Assembly (NCBI RefSeq): GCF_002278075.1
Contig: NZ_CP022992.1
Location: 186,001 to 250,000 of the forward strand
DNA length: 64,000 nt
Reading direction: 5' to 3'
Source of the DNA: Paraburkholderia aromaticivorans
GTDB lineage: Bacteria; Pseudomonadota; Gammaproteobacteria; Burkholderiales; Burkholderiaceae
Both the position numbers and the translations under genes were made by a program. Under the pieces are notes generated by a model that was not told where the DNA came from, made no database searches, and saw only the letters and a program-made list of their open reading frames with translations. How positions within the stretch are numbered: the stretch's first letter is position 1; the number at the start of each line of letters is the position of its first letter. Below, piece by piece: positions 1 to 8,584 of this stretch.

Positions 1-2
1 AC

Positions 3-806
3 GCAATCGCAGTCGAATACGAGAAGGAGCGAAACCATCTCGTATCGAACTACGACCGTCTGATCCTCGAGTGGCAGAACGCCCCGCAAAACCAGGAATG
101 GGCCCATATCATCAAAGACGAAGCGCCCGAAAAGGCGTACGTCGAAGGCGCTCTGGGATTCCGCTGGCAGGCGTTCAAGGTTCGCTCCGTCGGCGAGTCG
201 GAAGAAGATTTCGATCAACTGTCGGGTGGCCTGAAGCAAGCCGAGCAAGGGCTGGCGGGGACGCTTTTCCGAGAGATTGCCCAGGAAGCAGCGGCGTTCG
301 AAGAACGCACCCTGTCGTTCGGCGGCCAGAAGAACGGCCAGGCTCGGGAATATGTCACGCAGCGTTGCAAGAACGCGCTGCAGGCGATTCGCGAGAAGAT
401 GCAGGGCCTCGCCTTCCTCGACCCGTGTGTACGTCCGATCATCGAGACCATCGACTACAGCATTAAGTTGCTGCCGGAGAAGGGCAAGATCGAGGGCATC
501 CATCTGACGACCCTTTGGGGGCTGACGGGGATCCTCAAACGACCGGATCGTATGCGCGCGTTTGGCCAGCAGTGTCTGGAGTCGGGTGACGTCGCCGCGA
601 CGTTCAACCTCGCCGTCGGCCCGCGCTTCGGTGCGGCGGACGAAGAGGGGGATGCACCGCCGGTCTCTGTGCCGATGGCTGCGCCCATGCAGCCTGTTGT
701 GAGCGCTGGTTCGCCAGCACCTGTCGGCCGTCCTGGTCCGGCAGTTTCGTCGATGCCGTTGCCTTTGCCGCCCCAACCGGGCATGGCAACGGGCTTCGGG
801 ATCTAA
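3..806 (+). CDS. DUF3150-family protein, 5' end cut by window edge
   Basis: The frame is open from the left edge, so the N-terminus is missing; 267 residues are visible. The visible part is helical and charged, with a YDRLILEW segment near its start and FRWQAFKV about 30 residues later, a pattern I associate with DUF3150. The last 65 residues are Pro/Ala/Val-rich and probably disordered. In plasmids and phages DUF3150 genes usually sit beside a CobS-like MoxR ATPase and a CobT-like VWA protein; the VWA gene follows here 58 bp downstream, so an ATPase gene is expected just left of the window. The biochemical role is unknown. The family call rests on recalled pattern, not a search. Confidence 0.7.
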   Translation, partial: AIAVEYEKERNHLVSNYDRLILEWQNAPQNQEWAHIIKDEAPEKAYVEGALGFRWQAFKVRSVGESEEDFDQLSGGLKQAEQGLAGTLFREIAQEAAAFEERTLSFGGQKNGQAREYVTQRCKNALQAIREKMQGLAFLDPCVRPIIETIDYSIKLLPEKGKIEGIHLTTLWGLTGILKRPDRMRAFGQQCLESGDVAATFNLAVGPRFGAADEEGDAPPVSVPMAAPMQPVVSAGSPAPVGRPGPAVSSMPLPLPPQPGMATGFGI

Positions 807-807
807 A

Positions 808-852
808 CCCGAAGGGGCGTAACAATCGCCCCTTCGGGGGCGATTCTTTTCT
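808..852 (+). terminator. Stem-loop between DUF3150 and VWA genes
   Basis: A perfect 12-bp stem (CCCGAAGGGGCG at 808-819 with its complement at 827-838) starts one base after the stop codon and is followed by GGCGATTCTTTT. It resembles an intrinsic terminator, but the next gene starts 13 bp later on the same strand, so it may only attenuate read-through. Confidence 0.6.
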
Positions 853-864
853 CGAAGGAATCGC

Positions 865-3054
865 ATGAACATCAATACGCTGAAAGGCGCCTTGCCGATC
901 GCGGCCAGGCTGCTTGCGGAGAAGTGCGGTCTGAAGGTGCGCATAGGCGGCAATCGAGCCTACGCGAATCCCAGCGAGATCGTGCTTCCCGATCTTCCAA
1001 TCGAAGTGGAAAAGGCTCGAGTCCTCGGACTCGGGTTTGTTCTCCACGAAGGGGCGGGGCATATCGTTCATACCGACTTCGAGTCGGTTGCGGCGATGGA
1101 CCTCGCGGCTTTCACTTTTCGGATCTACAACGCGCTCGAGGACGTGCGCATTGAAGGCCTGGTGGAGCGGCGCTACCCCGGTGCCAATCGGATTTTTATG
1201 GCAATGCGCGAAACTCTGTCGAAAGACGGGCAGCTTCGCGAAATGTCGAATTCCTCCGATCTGGCTGAAGCTCTGATTACCGCGACGGTGCATACCTTGA
1301 ACTGGCGGCTGCTCAAGCGAACCTTTTTCGAGGCTCGTGAGGCGATCGCCGTGCAATGGCTTACGAGTGCGTTCGATAGTTCTTTTGCGAACGCATATCT
1401 GACGGTCATCGGCAAGGTTCAATTCGCACACACGTCGGCCGATGCCGCCCGGATCGCTGTCGAGGCCGTTTCCCTCCTGCAGCAGTATGCAGAGGAGAAC
1501 TCGGACTCGGATCAAGATTCGAGCGACCCGGAAGACGGCGGTGAGGATGAAGCCAACGGGGATTCCTCGAAGGCTGAATCCGATCCGAACGGCGAAGCAG
1601 GATCCGGCGGCGATAGCGGTCAGCTCGAGGACAGCGGGCAAGACCGTGAATCCGGTGGTGACGGTGACGTTCAGTCTGCTCCTGTGTCGGAGCAGCCGGC
1701 CTCGGCGGGCGCCAACGGTGACGATTCAGCCGCGGATGATGGTGCGACGTCGACCGACGAAGGAGACCCTTCGCAAGGTCTCGCGAACGCTGATTCCGAT
1801 GCGGCCGAGGATCCGTCCTCGGCACAAGGCGGTTCTGCTGACGCCGGCGGTAAGGCCGAATCGCAGTCCGACGGCGATAAGCCGGAAAGCGGCGCTGGAT
1901 CTGCGGCTGATTCCGGTGACGGTTCGGAGCCCGGTGACGGTTCGCAGTCGGGCGACGGTTCGCAGCCCGGTGACGGTTCGCAGTCGGGCGACGGTTCGCA
2001 GCCCGGTGACGGTTCGCAGTCGGGTGACGGTTCGAGTCAGGAGCCTGGCTCTGTCTCTGCTACTGAAGACGGTACGGGCGCGTGCGCCTTGGCCGACGAC
2101 GGGCAGCAGCCGGCCCAGGTGAATGATTCGGGCGCGTCGTCGTTGGACCTTTCCCAGAAAGCGACGTCGCGCGATGTTCGTGTGGCGTTAGGCGCTGGCT
2201 ATAACCCCAGAGAAGATCTCGGGGAAATAGTTCAGGGCATGCTGAACGGGATGGCGGATGAGTCGGATGCGCCACCTGTTCTGTCGAACGCGATCCCATT
2301 CACGGAAGAGATCGATGACAACGGCGAAATCGTCCAGCGCGTCAAGCGCGAGTCGATCGCGCTGCGTCGGAGATTGACGACGGCTCTGGAAGCGGTAACG
2401 CAAACCAGAAGCTGGGATGCGTATGCGGGTGAACGGCTTTCCAATCTGGGTGCTCTCAGGCTGTCGACTGGCGACCTGAACATCTTCGAGCGGGAGTCGT
2501 CGCGCAACAGCATCGACGTTGCGATCCACTTGTTTCTCGATCGTTCCGGAAGTATGCAACTCGAGGAGCGGATGACGTTGGCGATTGATACCTGCACCGC
2601 GCTCGGCATTGCTCTCGGGCAAATCGACGGGGTACAGGTGGCAACGTCCGCGTTTCCGGCCGGATCGCGAGAGTGCGATCGGGATGTTCTCATGTTGAAT
2701 CGCTTCGGTGAGTCGGTGCGCAAGCGTGCCGGCCGGATCGCGGCGGTTCGAGCGGACGGTCACAACACACCGCTCGCGGACGCGCTGCTCTATGGCCAGT
2801 ACTCGCTGTTGTCGACAAAGGCGACCCGGCGGATCCTCCTGCCGATAACCGATGGTGTACCTGACAGCAAGGAAGGCGTGGTGGACGTGGTTGCGTCGTG
2901 TCAGCGCTGGGGGATCGAGGTGATCGGTGTTGGTATCGGCCAGGATATTTCCGGTGTGATTCCCAACAGCATTTTTATCAAGGAGGTTGCAGATCTGCCG
3001 ACCCAGATGTTCGAGCTGCTTCGCAAGCAGCTAGTTCTGAAAAAGGCAGCGTAG
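865..3054 (+). CDS. CobT-like VWA-domain protein with acidic repeat linker
   Basis: 729 residues in three parts. Residues 1-210 form an N-terminal domain with a zinc-protease-like signature: HEGAGH near residue 59, followed by an EDVRIE helix; most relatives have HExxH, so the extra residue is unusual. Residues about 215-440 are a very acidic Ser/Gly/Asp-rich linker ending in hexapeptide repeats. The C-terminal third is a von Willebrand A domain with the MIDAS motif DRSGSM near residue 558. This is the layout of CobT-type partners of MoxR/CobS AAA+ ATPases. On plasmids these are not cobaltochelatases; they are inferred to be metal-dependent adaptors of an ATPase remodelling machine. The start has a GAAGGAATC ribosome-binding site. 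The target is unknown. Confidence 0.8.
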   Translation: MNINTLKGALPIAARLLAEKCGLKVRIGGNRAYANPSEIVLPDLPIEVEKARVLGLGFVLHEGAGHIVHTDFESVAAMDLAAFTFRIYNALEDVRIEGLVERRYPGANRIFMAMRETLSKDGQLREMSNSSDLAEALITATVHTLNWRLLKRTFFEAREAIAVQWLTSAFDSSFANAYLTVIGKVQFAHTSADAARIAVEAVSLLQQYAEENSDSDQDSSDPEDGGEDEANGDSSKAESDPNGEAGSGGDSGQLEDSGQDRESGGDGDVQSAPVSEQPASAGANGDDSAADDGATSTDEGDPSQGLANADSDAAEDPSSAQGGSADAGGKAESQSDGDKPESGAGSAADSGDGSEPGDGSQSGDGSQPGDGSQSGDGSQPGDGSQSGDGSSQEPGSVSATEDGTGACALADDGQQPAQVNDSGASSLDLSQKATSRDVRVALGAGYNPREDLGEIVQGMLNGMADESDAPPVLSNAIPFTEEIDDNGEIVQRVKRESIALRRRLTTALEAVTQTRSWDAYAGERLSNLGALRLSTGDLNIFERESSRNSIDVAIHLFLDRSGSMQLEERMTLAIDTCTALGIALGQIDGVQVATSAFPAGSRECDRDVLMLNRFGESVRKRAGRIAAVRADGHNTPLADALLYGQYSLLSTKATRRILLPITDGVPDSKEGVVDVVASCQRWGIEVIGVGIGQDISGVIPNSIFIKEVADLPTQMFELLRKQLVLKKAA
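1915..2034 (+). repeat. 18-bp tandem repeat in VWA gene linker
   Basis: Six to seven copies of an 18-bp unit encoding GDGSQS or GDGSQP alternate in frame. Length is a multiple of three, so copy-number change would lengthen or shorten the acidic linker without a frameshift. Confidence 0.9.
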
Positions 3055-3061
3055 GCCGGGC

Positions 3062-3084
3062 CCGGGGGAAATCCCCCGGTTTTT
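3062..3084 (+). terminator. Intrinsic terminator after VWA gene
   Basis: CCGGGGG-AAAT-CCCCCGG followed by TTTTT lies directly after the stop codon of the VWA gene and before the broken primase gene. Confidence 0.85.
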
Positions 3085-3111
3085 CAACTGCAGTAGAAAA
3101 AGGGGTAGACG

Positions 3112-3275
3112 ATGAGCGTTGATGTGCTCGAGCGTCGGCGTGAGAATGAAAGGCAGGTTGCCGAAGCTCAGTCGCGTTCGGATGGTCGTTGGCCTGACTT
3201 GCTGCAGGTGGCCGGCCTGGACGAACAGTATCTGCGACCGAAGCGAAACGGTCTAGACAGCGTCAAGCAGCACGG
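3112..3275 (+). pseudogene. Primase gene, 5' fragment, cut by IS21-family insertion
   Basis: The start at 3112 is preceded by AAAAGGGG. The 54 codons upstream of the insertion end in ...SVKQHG. Removing the element together with one copy of the CACGG duplication joins codon-in-frame to the downstream fragment, giving KQHGPCPFCGGKDRY, the entry into a P4-type primase zinc finger. The restored protein would be 365 residues. As it stands, only a short N-terminal peptide running into the element is made. Confidence 0.9.
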
Positions 3276-3325
3276 CCGGTCAGCGACAACTATTTTGGCC
3301 GGTCAACGGGTGTAGTTGTCGCTGG

Positions 3326-4144
3326 CTAATTCATAGTTGTCGCGCCTCCATCGTAATTGTCGTTGGGTAATTGTCGCCGGCGCGCGCTCTGTTTGTCGCT
3401 GGCCTTTCGACGGCGATAGCTTTCTACATTCAGTTCAAAGATCGTCGAGTGATGGACGAGCCGGTCGATGGCTGCGACCGTCATGCCGGGGTCGGGGAAC
3501 ACATCATTCCAGCCAGAGAACGGCTGATTGGCCGTTATTAAAAGACTTTTGCGCTCATACCTCTCGGCGATCAGTTCGAACAGTACGCTGGTTTCGGCCT
3601 GGTCCTTGCGCGCGTACGACAGGTCATCCAGGATGATGAGATCGAAGCGATCGAGCTTCGCGAGCGCGGATGGCAGTTGCAGGCTCTGGCGTGCAGCCTG
3701 GAGCTTCTGGACGAGTTCGCTGGTGCGCGTGAACAGCACCCGGTAGCCAGCGTCGATCAGCGCGTGTCCGATAGCCGATCCCAGATGACTCTTGCCGGCA
3801 CCAGGCGGCCCGAACAGGAGAATCGTGGCGCCTTTCTCCAGCCAGGATTCCCCGGTTGCCAGCGCAGTGACATGCGCCTTCGAGACCATCGGCACCATGC
3901 CGAAGTCGAAGGTAGCAAGTGTCTTGGTCGGGTCCAGATGCGACTCGGTTCGGTGGCGCTCGATGCGTCGTTTGGCGCGCTCGGCCAGTTCGTGCTCGAG
4001 CAATGCGCCGAGCAGCCGTGAAGCCTGCCAGCCTTCCTTGTCAGAGCGTTCCGCGAACTCGGGCCACAACCTGCCGATCGTCGGCAGGCGCAGCTCGTTG
4101 AGCATGAGGGCCAGACGACCGTTCTCATAGGCGGGTGCGTTCAT
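3326..4144 (-). CDS. istB: IstB-like ATPase of IS21-family element
   Basis: 272 residues, a DnaC-like AAA+ ATPase that helps the IS21 transposase choose and activate its target. Visible motifs are Walker A GPPGAGKSH near residue 114 and a Walker B LIILDD. The start overlaps the end of istA by four bases (ATGA), so the two are translationally coupled. Length is normal for the family, and the gene looks intact. Confidence 0.95.
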   Translation of the reverse strand: MNAPAYENGRLALMLNELRLPTIGRLWPEFAERSDKEGWQASRLLGALLEHELAERAKRRIERHRTESHLDPTKTLATFDFGMVPMVSKAHVTALATGESWLEKGATILLFGPPGAGKSHLGSAIGHALIDAGYRVLFTRTSELVQKLQAARQSLQLPSALAKLDRFDLIILDDLSYARKDQAETSVLFELIAERYERKSLLITANQPFSGWNDVFPDPGMTVAAIDRLVHHSTIFELNVESYRRRKASDKQSARRRQLPNDNYDGGATTMN

Positions 4145-5634
4145 GCGGCCGCCTTGTCGAGCAGTTCGTCATAGACTGCGATGGGAGGCATCTCGACCAC
4201 CACCTCGGGACACAGCGCCTCACGCGGAGCGAATTCGTCGCGCAACTGTTTCAGGTCGGGCAGTTCGCCGACTACGAGCAACGCATCAAGCCGCTGCGCC
4301 AGCAACGCTTCAACGCCGTGGTGCCCTGCAAGTTCGAGCAACCCCACCATGGTCTTGCATGCCTGACGTTGCGTCAGTTGCGCCTCCAGCCGCTCCCAGG
4401 TCCGGCGGTAGGCATCGCGCGGAAACAGCGCGTCGCGAAACGCAAGTCCCCTGAACGCCTGAGGCTTGCGCTTGAGAGAGTCAATGAAGTGACGGTAATC
4501 CAGTGCGTGGCGGTTGTCGGCGGCACGGGAGCCTCGCGGCGTACTGTGCACCAGCGCGCCCGACAGATAGCAGTCGAGCCGGTCACCGTAGAGACGCACC
4601 TTCAGGCGGTGGCCGATCAGGCGCGACGGCGCGCTGTACAGGATGCCGCGCACGGTGAACGTGCTGCAACGGGTCACGAGCGCCTCTTCCTCGACGAAGT
4701 CAGTGGTACGGCGTTCAGGCAAATCCTGCAACTGTGTGCGCTCAATGCGAAACGCCGCGGCGTTGCGCCGGTTCCGGCGCATCACCACCTCACGGATGAA
4801 TTCATCGTAAGCCGCCCGGTCAGCGAAGTCGCGATGGCCGCGCAGCATCAGAGCCTGGTCGACCGCTTCCTTCAGATACCGGTGCGAGGATTCCACGCTG
4901 CCGTTCTCGTGGCCCAGCCCGCGGTTATTGCGCGTGCCCTCCATGCCGTAATGGTCGAGTAACGCCGCATAACGCGTCGTTAAGTCGTCCTGCTCCTGCA
5001 AGTTCTTGAAGGCGGCCGACAGGCTGTCAGAGCGATGTTCGTGCGGGCTGCCGCCCGCCTGCCATAGCGCGTTCTGCAATCCCGCAGCGAGGGCCTCGAA
5101 ACTCTCGCCACCCTCAACAACGTTCGCATACTCCCAGCGCGAGAACGCCAGTACGAAGTGATACAGGCGGTGGCCAAACGGGGCGCCGCCGATCGTCACG
5201 CACAGCTTGCTCATATCGGTGAAGTCCGACAGTCCGCGCACGCCGGGCTGATGCTCCTGGGGGAAGAACACCTCCAGGCTAGGCCCTTCGAGTGCCCGCC
5301 ACTGGCGGATACGTCGCTCCAGCGTGCGACGCATGCTATCGGGATATCGATCCGGGTGATCATCCTGCAGCTTGCGCAGGACCGTGATGCCCATCAGGTT
5401 GGGCGCGTTGCGCAGCAGTGGTACGACTTCGCTGTCCCATACGTCGACGAAGGGATCAGGGCGGGTCCGCCATGATTGACGCGGCTTCTGGGAGGGCAAC
5501 GTGGCATCGCGCTCGATGCGGCGTGCCGTACGCACGCTGATACCGGTCTTGGCGGCCGCGACTTCCTGCGGATGGTGTTTGCGCTTGTTCATGTAGAGAC
5601 GAACCTGTTGGTCGGTAATGCGGGTTCCAGACAT
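4141..5634 (-). CDS. istA: IstA-like DDE transposase of IS21-family element
   Basis: 497 residues, intact. The N-terminus has a helix-turn-helix region (GISVRTARRIE). The RNase-H-like catalytic core is seen as the acidic residues in DFTDMSK, HRSDSLS and VESSHRYLKE. It cuts and joins the element ends, working with the downstream IstB. It lies 160 bp inside the right end of the element, which leaves room for the terminal repeats and promoter. Confidence 0.95.
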   Translation of the reverse strand: MSGTRITDQQVRLYMNKRKHHPQEVAAAKTGISVRTARRIERDATLPSQKPRQSWRTRPDPFVDVWDSEVVPLLRNAPNLMGITVLRKLQDDHPDRYPDSMRRTLERRIRQWRALEGPSLEVFFPQEHQPGVRGLSDFTDMSKLCVTIGGAPFGHRLYHFVLAFSRWEYANVVEGGESFEALAAGLQNALWQAGGSPHEHRSDSLSAAFKNLQEQDDLTTRYAALLDHYGMEGTRNNRGLGHENGSVESSHRYLKEAVDQALMLRGHRDFADRAAYDEFIREVVMRRNRRNAAAFRIERTQLQDLPERRTTDFVEEEALVTRCSTFTVRGILYSAPSRLIGHRLKVRLYGDRLDCYLSGALVHSTPRGSRAADNRHALDYRHFIDSLKRKPQAFRGLAFRDALFPRDAYRRTWERLEAQLTQRQACKTMVGLLELAGHHGVEALLAQRLDALLVVGELPDLKQLRDEFAPREALCPEVVVEMPPIAVYDELLDKAAA

Positions 5635-5794
5635 GAGCTGACCGCTTTTTATTTAAGCTTCGATCAGCCCATCCTAAAGCCCCGTCGACCTGGCGCCGCC
5701 GGTGGTTCGTCGTCTCCGGCGGCTACGCCGCCTCCAACTCCTCACCACCGGCCAAAACAATCGTCAACGACCGGCCAAGACAATTGTCGCCGCC

Positions 5795-6733
5795 CACGGT
5801 CCGTGCCCTTTTTGTGGGGGCAAGGACCGATATGCCTTTACCGACAAGTACGGTGATGGAAGTTACTACTGCCGCGGATGCGGCGGCGGCAACGGCCTCA
5901 AGCTGCTGAGCGTGGTATTCCCGGAGAAGACGTTCATGCAACGTGTTCGCTGGGTGTTGGAGTCGCTTGGGGCGGGGTTGGCCGAGTCTCCAGTACGTCC
6001 ACGCAGTGCAGATGCACCGCGCCGGTCTGGGGAGCCGATGAGCAAGGAGGAGTTTGCTCGACGCAAGGCTCGCCACGTAAAGCTTTGGAACGAGGCTCGG
6101 CGAATTTCGGTAGGGGACCCGGTCTGGAAGTATCTGATCGCGCGCCTTCCCGAGCTTGATCCGGCTGATATTCCCGCTGTTCTTCGGTTTCACCCTGCGC
6201 TGACGTATTGGGAAGAGGACGAGGACGGGAAGTTTGTTCTTGTCGGGAAGTTCCCCGGTATGGTGGCGGCAATCCAAGGGCCGGATGGTGTCTGTTGCAA
6301 CGTTCATCGCACCTTCCTCACGGAGGATGGTGCCAAGGCCCCGGTAACGAGCGTGAGGAAGAAGGAACTCTCTCTGGAAATCAAGGGAGGGGCCATTCGA
6401 CTCTACGCTCCGACTAGCCGGGAACTGAGTGTTGCGGAGGGCATCGAAACGTCCCTGGCAGTCCGGGTGTTCCGCCGTGAAACTTGCTGGTCTATGGTCG
6501 ACGCCGGCGGGATGGAGGAGTTCGATTTCTCCGTGCTCGACGACATCGATTTGCTTCGGATCTACCAGGACAATGATCTTCCCGACGGTCGGGGAGTTCG
6601 TCGTGGCTTCCAGGCAGGCGAGAAGCTCGCTGAACGTGCGAAGGCGATGGGCAAGCGGGTGATCAAGTACGCACCAGCCAAGGCTGGGACGGACATGCTG
6701 GACTTTGTTCGTTCGCTACCAAAGCGGTCATGA
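5795..6733 (+). pseudogene. Primase gene, 3' fragment: zinc finger and Toprim
   Basis: This holds most of the interrupted primase. After the duplicated CACGG it encodes a zinc ribbon (CPFCGGKDR, then YYCRGCGG) and a Toprim domain with the glutamate in VAEGIETS and the DND acidic pair in YQDNDLPDG. There is no helicase domain, so the ancestor was a stand-alone short primase, like those plasmids use for lagging-strand or post-transfer synthesis. The frame remains open back into the element to 5702, so a fusion with about 33 IS-encoded residues, retaining the whole zinc finger and Toprim, might still be made from a chance start. Whether any activity survives is unknown. Confidence 0.88.
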
Positions 6734-6759
6734 AGATAGGTCGGAAACGACCTGAACAG

Positions 6760-6794
6760 AAAGCGCCGGGGTTGAGGACCTCGGCGCTTTTTTT
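6760..6794 (+). terminator. Intrinsic terminator after primase remnant
   Basis: An AAGCGCCG stem pairs with CGGCGCTT, followed by a run of T. Confidence 0.85.
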
Positions 6795-6813
6795 ATGGGG
6801 CGCAGACATCCCC

Positions 6814-6841
6814 TTGCAAGGCTGTTCGCAATCAGTATCCT
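6814..6841 (+). promoter_or_regulatory. Possible sigma-70 promoter
   Basis: TTGCAA and TATCCT are separated by 16 bp, 25 bp before the gene starting at 6867 and directly after a terminator. Confidence 0.4.
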
Positions 6842-6866
6842 GTCGCTATAACGTCAGGCAAATTAA

Positions 6867-7571
6867 ATGAGCAATCAGATTGATCGTCTTACCATCCATA
6901 CTCAAGCTGAAGATGAGCGCTTCGTGTGTACGTGGCGTCTCGGGCGCAAACAGGGCATTGTGTATGTCACGGTGGAGGCGGATGTTGCCGAGAAGGATGT
7001 TGTCGCGGAGTTGAGCGCGCTGCATTACCTCGTCGAGGACGTCCAATTGATGGGTGACAATCGGAGCGGATCGAGCCTCGAGATCACGATCTCCAACCCG
7101 ACGATCTTGGATCTACGAAGCGGCCGGAGCAAGAAGTCGCACCTGTATCCTTACGCGGTGCTGCTTCTGACGAAATTCCTCGAGGTCCCGCTCAACGTTG
7201 AGAAGGACTGCTCGTGGGTGGGTGAGGGTGCCAAGACCCGTGAGCGGCATCTGTCGGTATCTGAGCCGCTCAAGCTCTTCTTGGACGTGAAGGGGCACGG
7301 TAAGGTCGGCGTGCGGCAGCACAGCTTTGAACAATTCCGGGCGCGGCTGAATCATGTCAGCGCTGTCGTCGCCTGGAAGGAGATGCAGCGGATCGCAAAG
7401 GCCGGAATGTCCCCTATTCGGAATCCAGAGCGTGGGAGCACCAAGCTATACCACGCGGAGAGTCATTGGGTGTTCGTGGTGGGCGACGACGGATACTTTG
7501 TCACCGCCTACACTGACTTCAACGTGGGAAAGCATGCCCGGCAGGCAGGCGATACACCGGAGATCCGATGA
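6867..7571 (+). CDS. Uncharacterised protein
   Basis: 234 residues, soluble, no signal peptide or membrane segment. I do not recognise a family. It has a mixed alpha/beta composition, a KKSHLYPYAVLLLTKFL helix in the middle and an aromatic HWVFVVGDDGYFVTAYTDF segment near the C-terminus. It stands alone between a terminator and a convergent repressor gene, and its last 53 bp overlap the 3' end of that gene on the other strand. Start chosen as the first ATG after the promoter-like sequence; no strong ribosome-binding site is seen. Confidence 0.75.
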   Translation: MSNQIDRLTIHTQAEDERFVCTWRLGRKQGIVYVTVEADVAEKDVVAELSALHYLVEDVQLMGDNRSGSSLEITISNPTILDLRSGRSKKSHLYPYAVLLLTKFLEVPLNVEKDCSWVGEGAKTRERHLSVSEPLKLFLDVKGHGKVGVRQHSFEQFRARLNHVSAVVAWKEMQRIAKAGMSPIRNPERGSTKLYHAESHWVFVVGDDGYFVTAYTDFNVGKHARQAGDTPEIR

Positions 7572-8199
7572 CGTGGAGGCTTTGAGACGCCCGCTGTGCG
7601 GCATATCCAAAGCCAATGTCCGTCTGGGCCAACTGGATCACGGTGTTGTCCTCGAAAGAGAATTCCCACTGAGAAGAACCATCCGCGTGTGTCACCAAGG
7701 CCTTTAGTTTTGCGATGTACATCAATCCATCATATTGGACGATGTAATGCCGATCCGCCTCAAGTCCCAGATTCTGGGTCGTGTAGACGACTTTGTCACC
7801 GGCTTGGAGGAGATCCATTGCCTCGCGGGCGGAAACGCTCCAATAGAAGAACAGCCCGGTCCAGCCAACGGTCGAAAATTCCTTGATGCGTTCGGGCAGA
7901 GACATCTGAATCGGGTTGTGCCCGGACGGATCGTAGAGGAGATAGCTGTTCAAACTTCCCACGCCGATCAGATAGTCAGGCGTGACGTTTAGACGTTTCG
8001 CGAGATCGATCAGGATGTCGTAGCCAGGGACGAAGACGCCAGACAAGTACTTGTACGCGGTCGGCGATGTGACCCCAATTAAGTCGGCAATGTACCGGCT
8101 CCGGGCGAATCCGGTAGTCGGAAGGCCTCTTGCGTCAAGAATCGTATGCAGACGCTTCCCGAACGTCTGCCTGACGGCGTCGATGCCGCTCTTTTCCAT
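7519..8199 (-). CDS. CI/XRE-like transcriptional repressor
   Basis: 226 residues. The N-terminus carries a clear helix-turn-helix: YIADLIGVTSPTAYKYLSG, followed by LAKRLNVTPDYLIG. The C-terminal half resembles an S24/LexA-like dimerisation fold (LLQAGDKVVYTTQ), but I see no catalytic Ser/Lys arrangement, so it may not self-cleave. It is divergent from the FlhD/FlhC-like pair, the position of the repressors of SXT and IncC transfer. It is the best candidate for binding the TTCCTGACAGGAA palindrome found across the transfer region; this is inference. A degenerate half-match (TTTTCTGCTGAG, near 8222) lies just upstream of its own start and could allow autoregulation. Confidence 0.8.
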   Translation of the reverse strand: MEKSGIDAVRQTFGKRLHTILDARGLPTTGFARSRYIADLIGVTSPTAYKYLSGVFVPGYDILIDLAKRLNVTPDYLIGVGSLNSYLLYDPSGHNPIQMSLPERIKEFSTVGWTGLFFYWSVSAREAMDLLQAGDKVVYTTQNLGLEADRHYIVQYDGLMYIAKLKALVTHADGSSQWEFSFEDNTVIQLAQTDIGFGYAAQRASQSLHVIGSPVYRLPAGHAFPR

Positions 8200-8484
8200 G
8201 GTGGCGCACCCAAAAAGTGAGTTTTCTGCTGAGTATTATGCCGCAGGTCAGTTACCCCAGACGACAAAAGTCGAAGACGGATACCCCTGATCCCGTTTTG
8301 TCAAGCCCAATGCACATGCGAATTTTTTGTCCAGGTCGTCGGATCACCCAACTTCGCCGATGTCCGAAAACGACCAACAGTTAACGGCACGGTAAGGAAG
8401 AACCTGAACCTTGTCGAGTGCGGTACCTAACATTGGCGAGCATAAAGGACTTGACGCTTGCATTCCATCGCGGACTTGGGTAGA

Positions 8485-8497
8485 TTCCCGTCAGGAA
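8485..8497. promoter_or_regulatory. Palindromic operator 1 (TTCCCGTCAGGAA)
   Basis: Imperfect copy of the TTCCTGACAGGAA palindrome. It overlaps the -10 hexamer TAGATT of the promoter for the FlhD-like gene and starts 16 bp before operator 2, about one and a half helical turns. Confidence 0.7.
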
Positions 8498-8500
8498 CAC

Positions 8501-8513
8501 TTCCTGTCAAGAA
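8501..8513. promoter_or_regulatory. Palindromic operator 2 (TTCCTGTCAAGAA)
   Basis: Second copy in tandem with operator 1, 71 bp before the FlhD-like start codon. A double site is seen only here, which would suit tighter control of the activator genes. Confidence 0.7.
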
Positions 8514-8584
8514 GTTGTTTCCCATAAAAAAGGATGTGAAGTAAGGGTTATTGGCCAGGTGACCACGATCGAGGGTTTTCAGAA

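Larger units (their letters stand above)
3276..5794 (-). mobile_element. IS21-family insertion sequence
   Basis: A 2,519-bp element carrying istA and istB on the minus strand, flanked by a 5-bp direct repeat CACGG (3271-3275 and 5795-5799). Both ends share an inverted GCGACAA...TTGGCCGGTC segment just inside the tips. The left end has further GTTGTCGC-like copies near 3315, 3337, 3357 and 3375, and the right end has repeats near 5760-5790, as expected for the multiple transposase-binding repeats of IS21 ends. The ends are set from the target duplication; the outermost bases match each other poorly, so they could be off by a few bases. Confidence 0.9.
8200..8584. promoter_or_regulatory. Divergent control region between repressor and activator pair
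   Basis: 385 bp without a gene. On the plus strand TTGCAT (8458-8463) and TAGATT (8481-8486) have an ideal 17-bp spacer, and the -10 box runs straight into the first of two adjacent palindromes. The plus-strand leader from there to 8585 is about 95 nt. Leftward signals are weak: a CATAAT-like -10 on the minus strand near 8234-8239. Confidence 0.65.

Noticed and set aside
865..3054. True cobaltochelatase CobT for cobalamin synthesis
   Set aside because: No other cobalamin genes are present and the partner is DUF3150; plasmid and phage CobT-like proteins are not chelatase subunits.
5702..5794. Natural N-terminus of the downstream primase frame
   Set aside because: These codons are the tip of the IS21-family element; the true upstream codons lie at 3112-3275.
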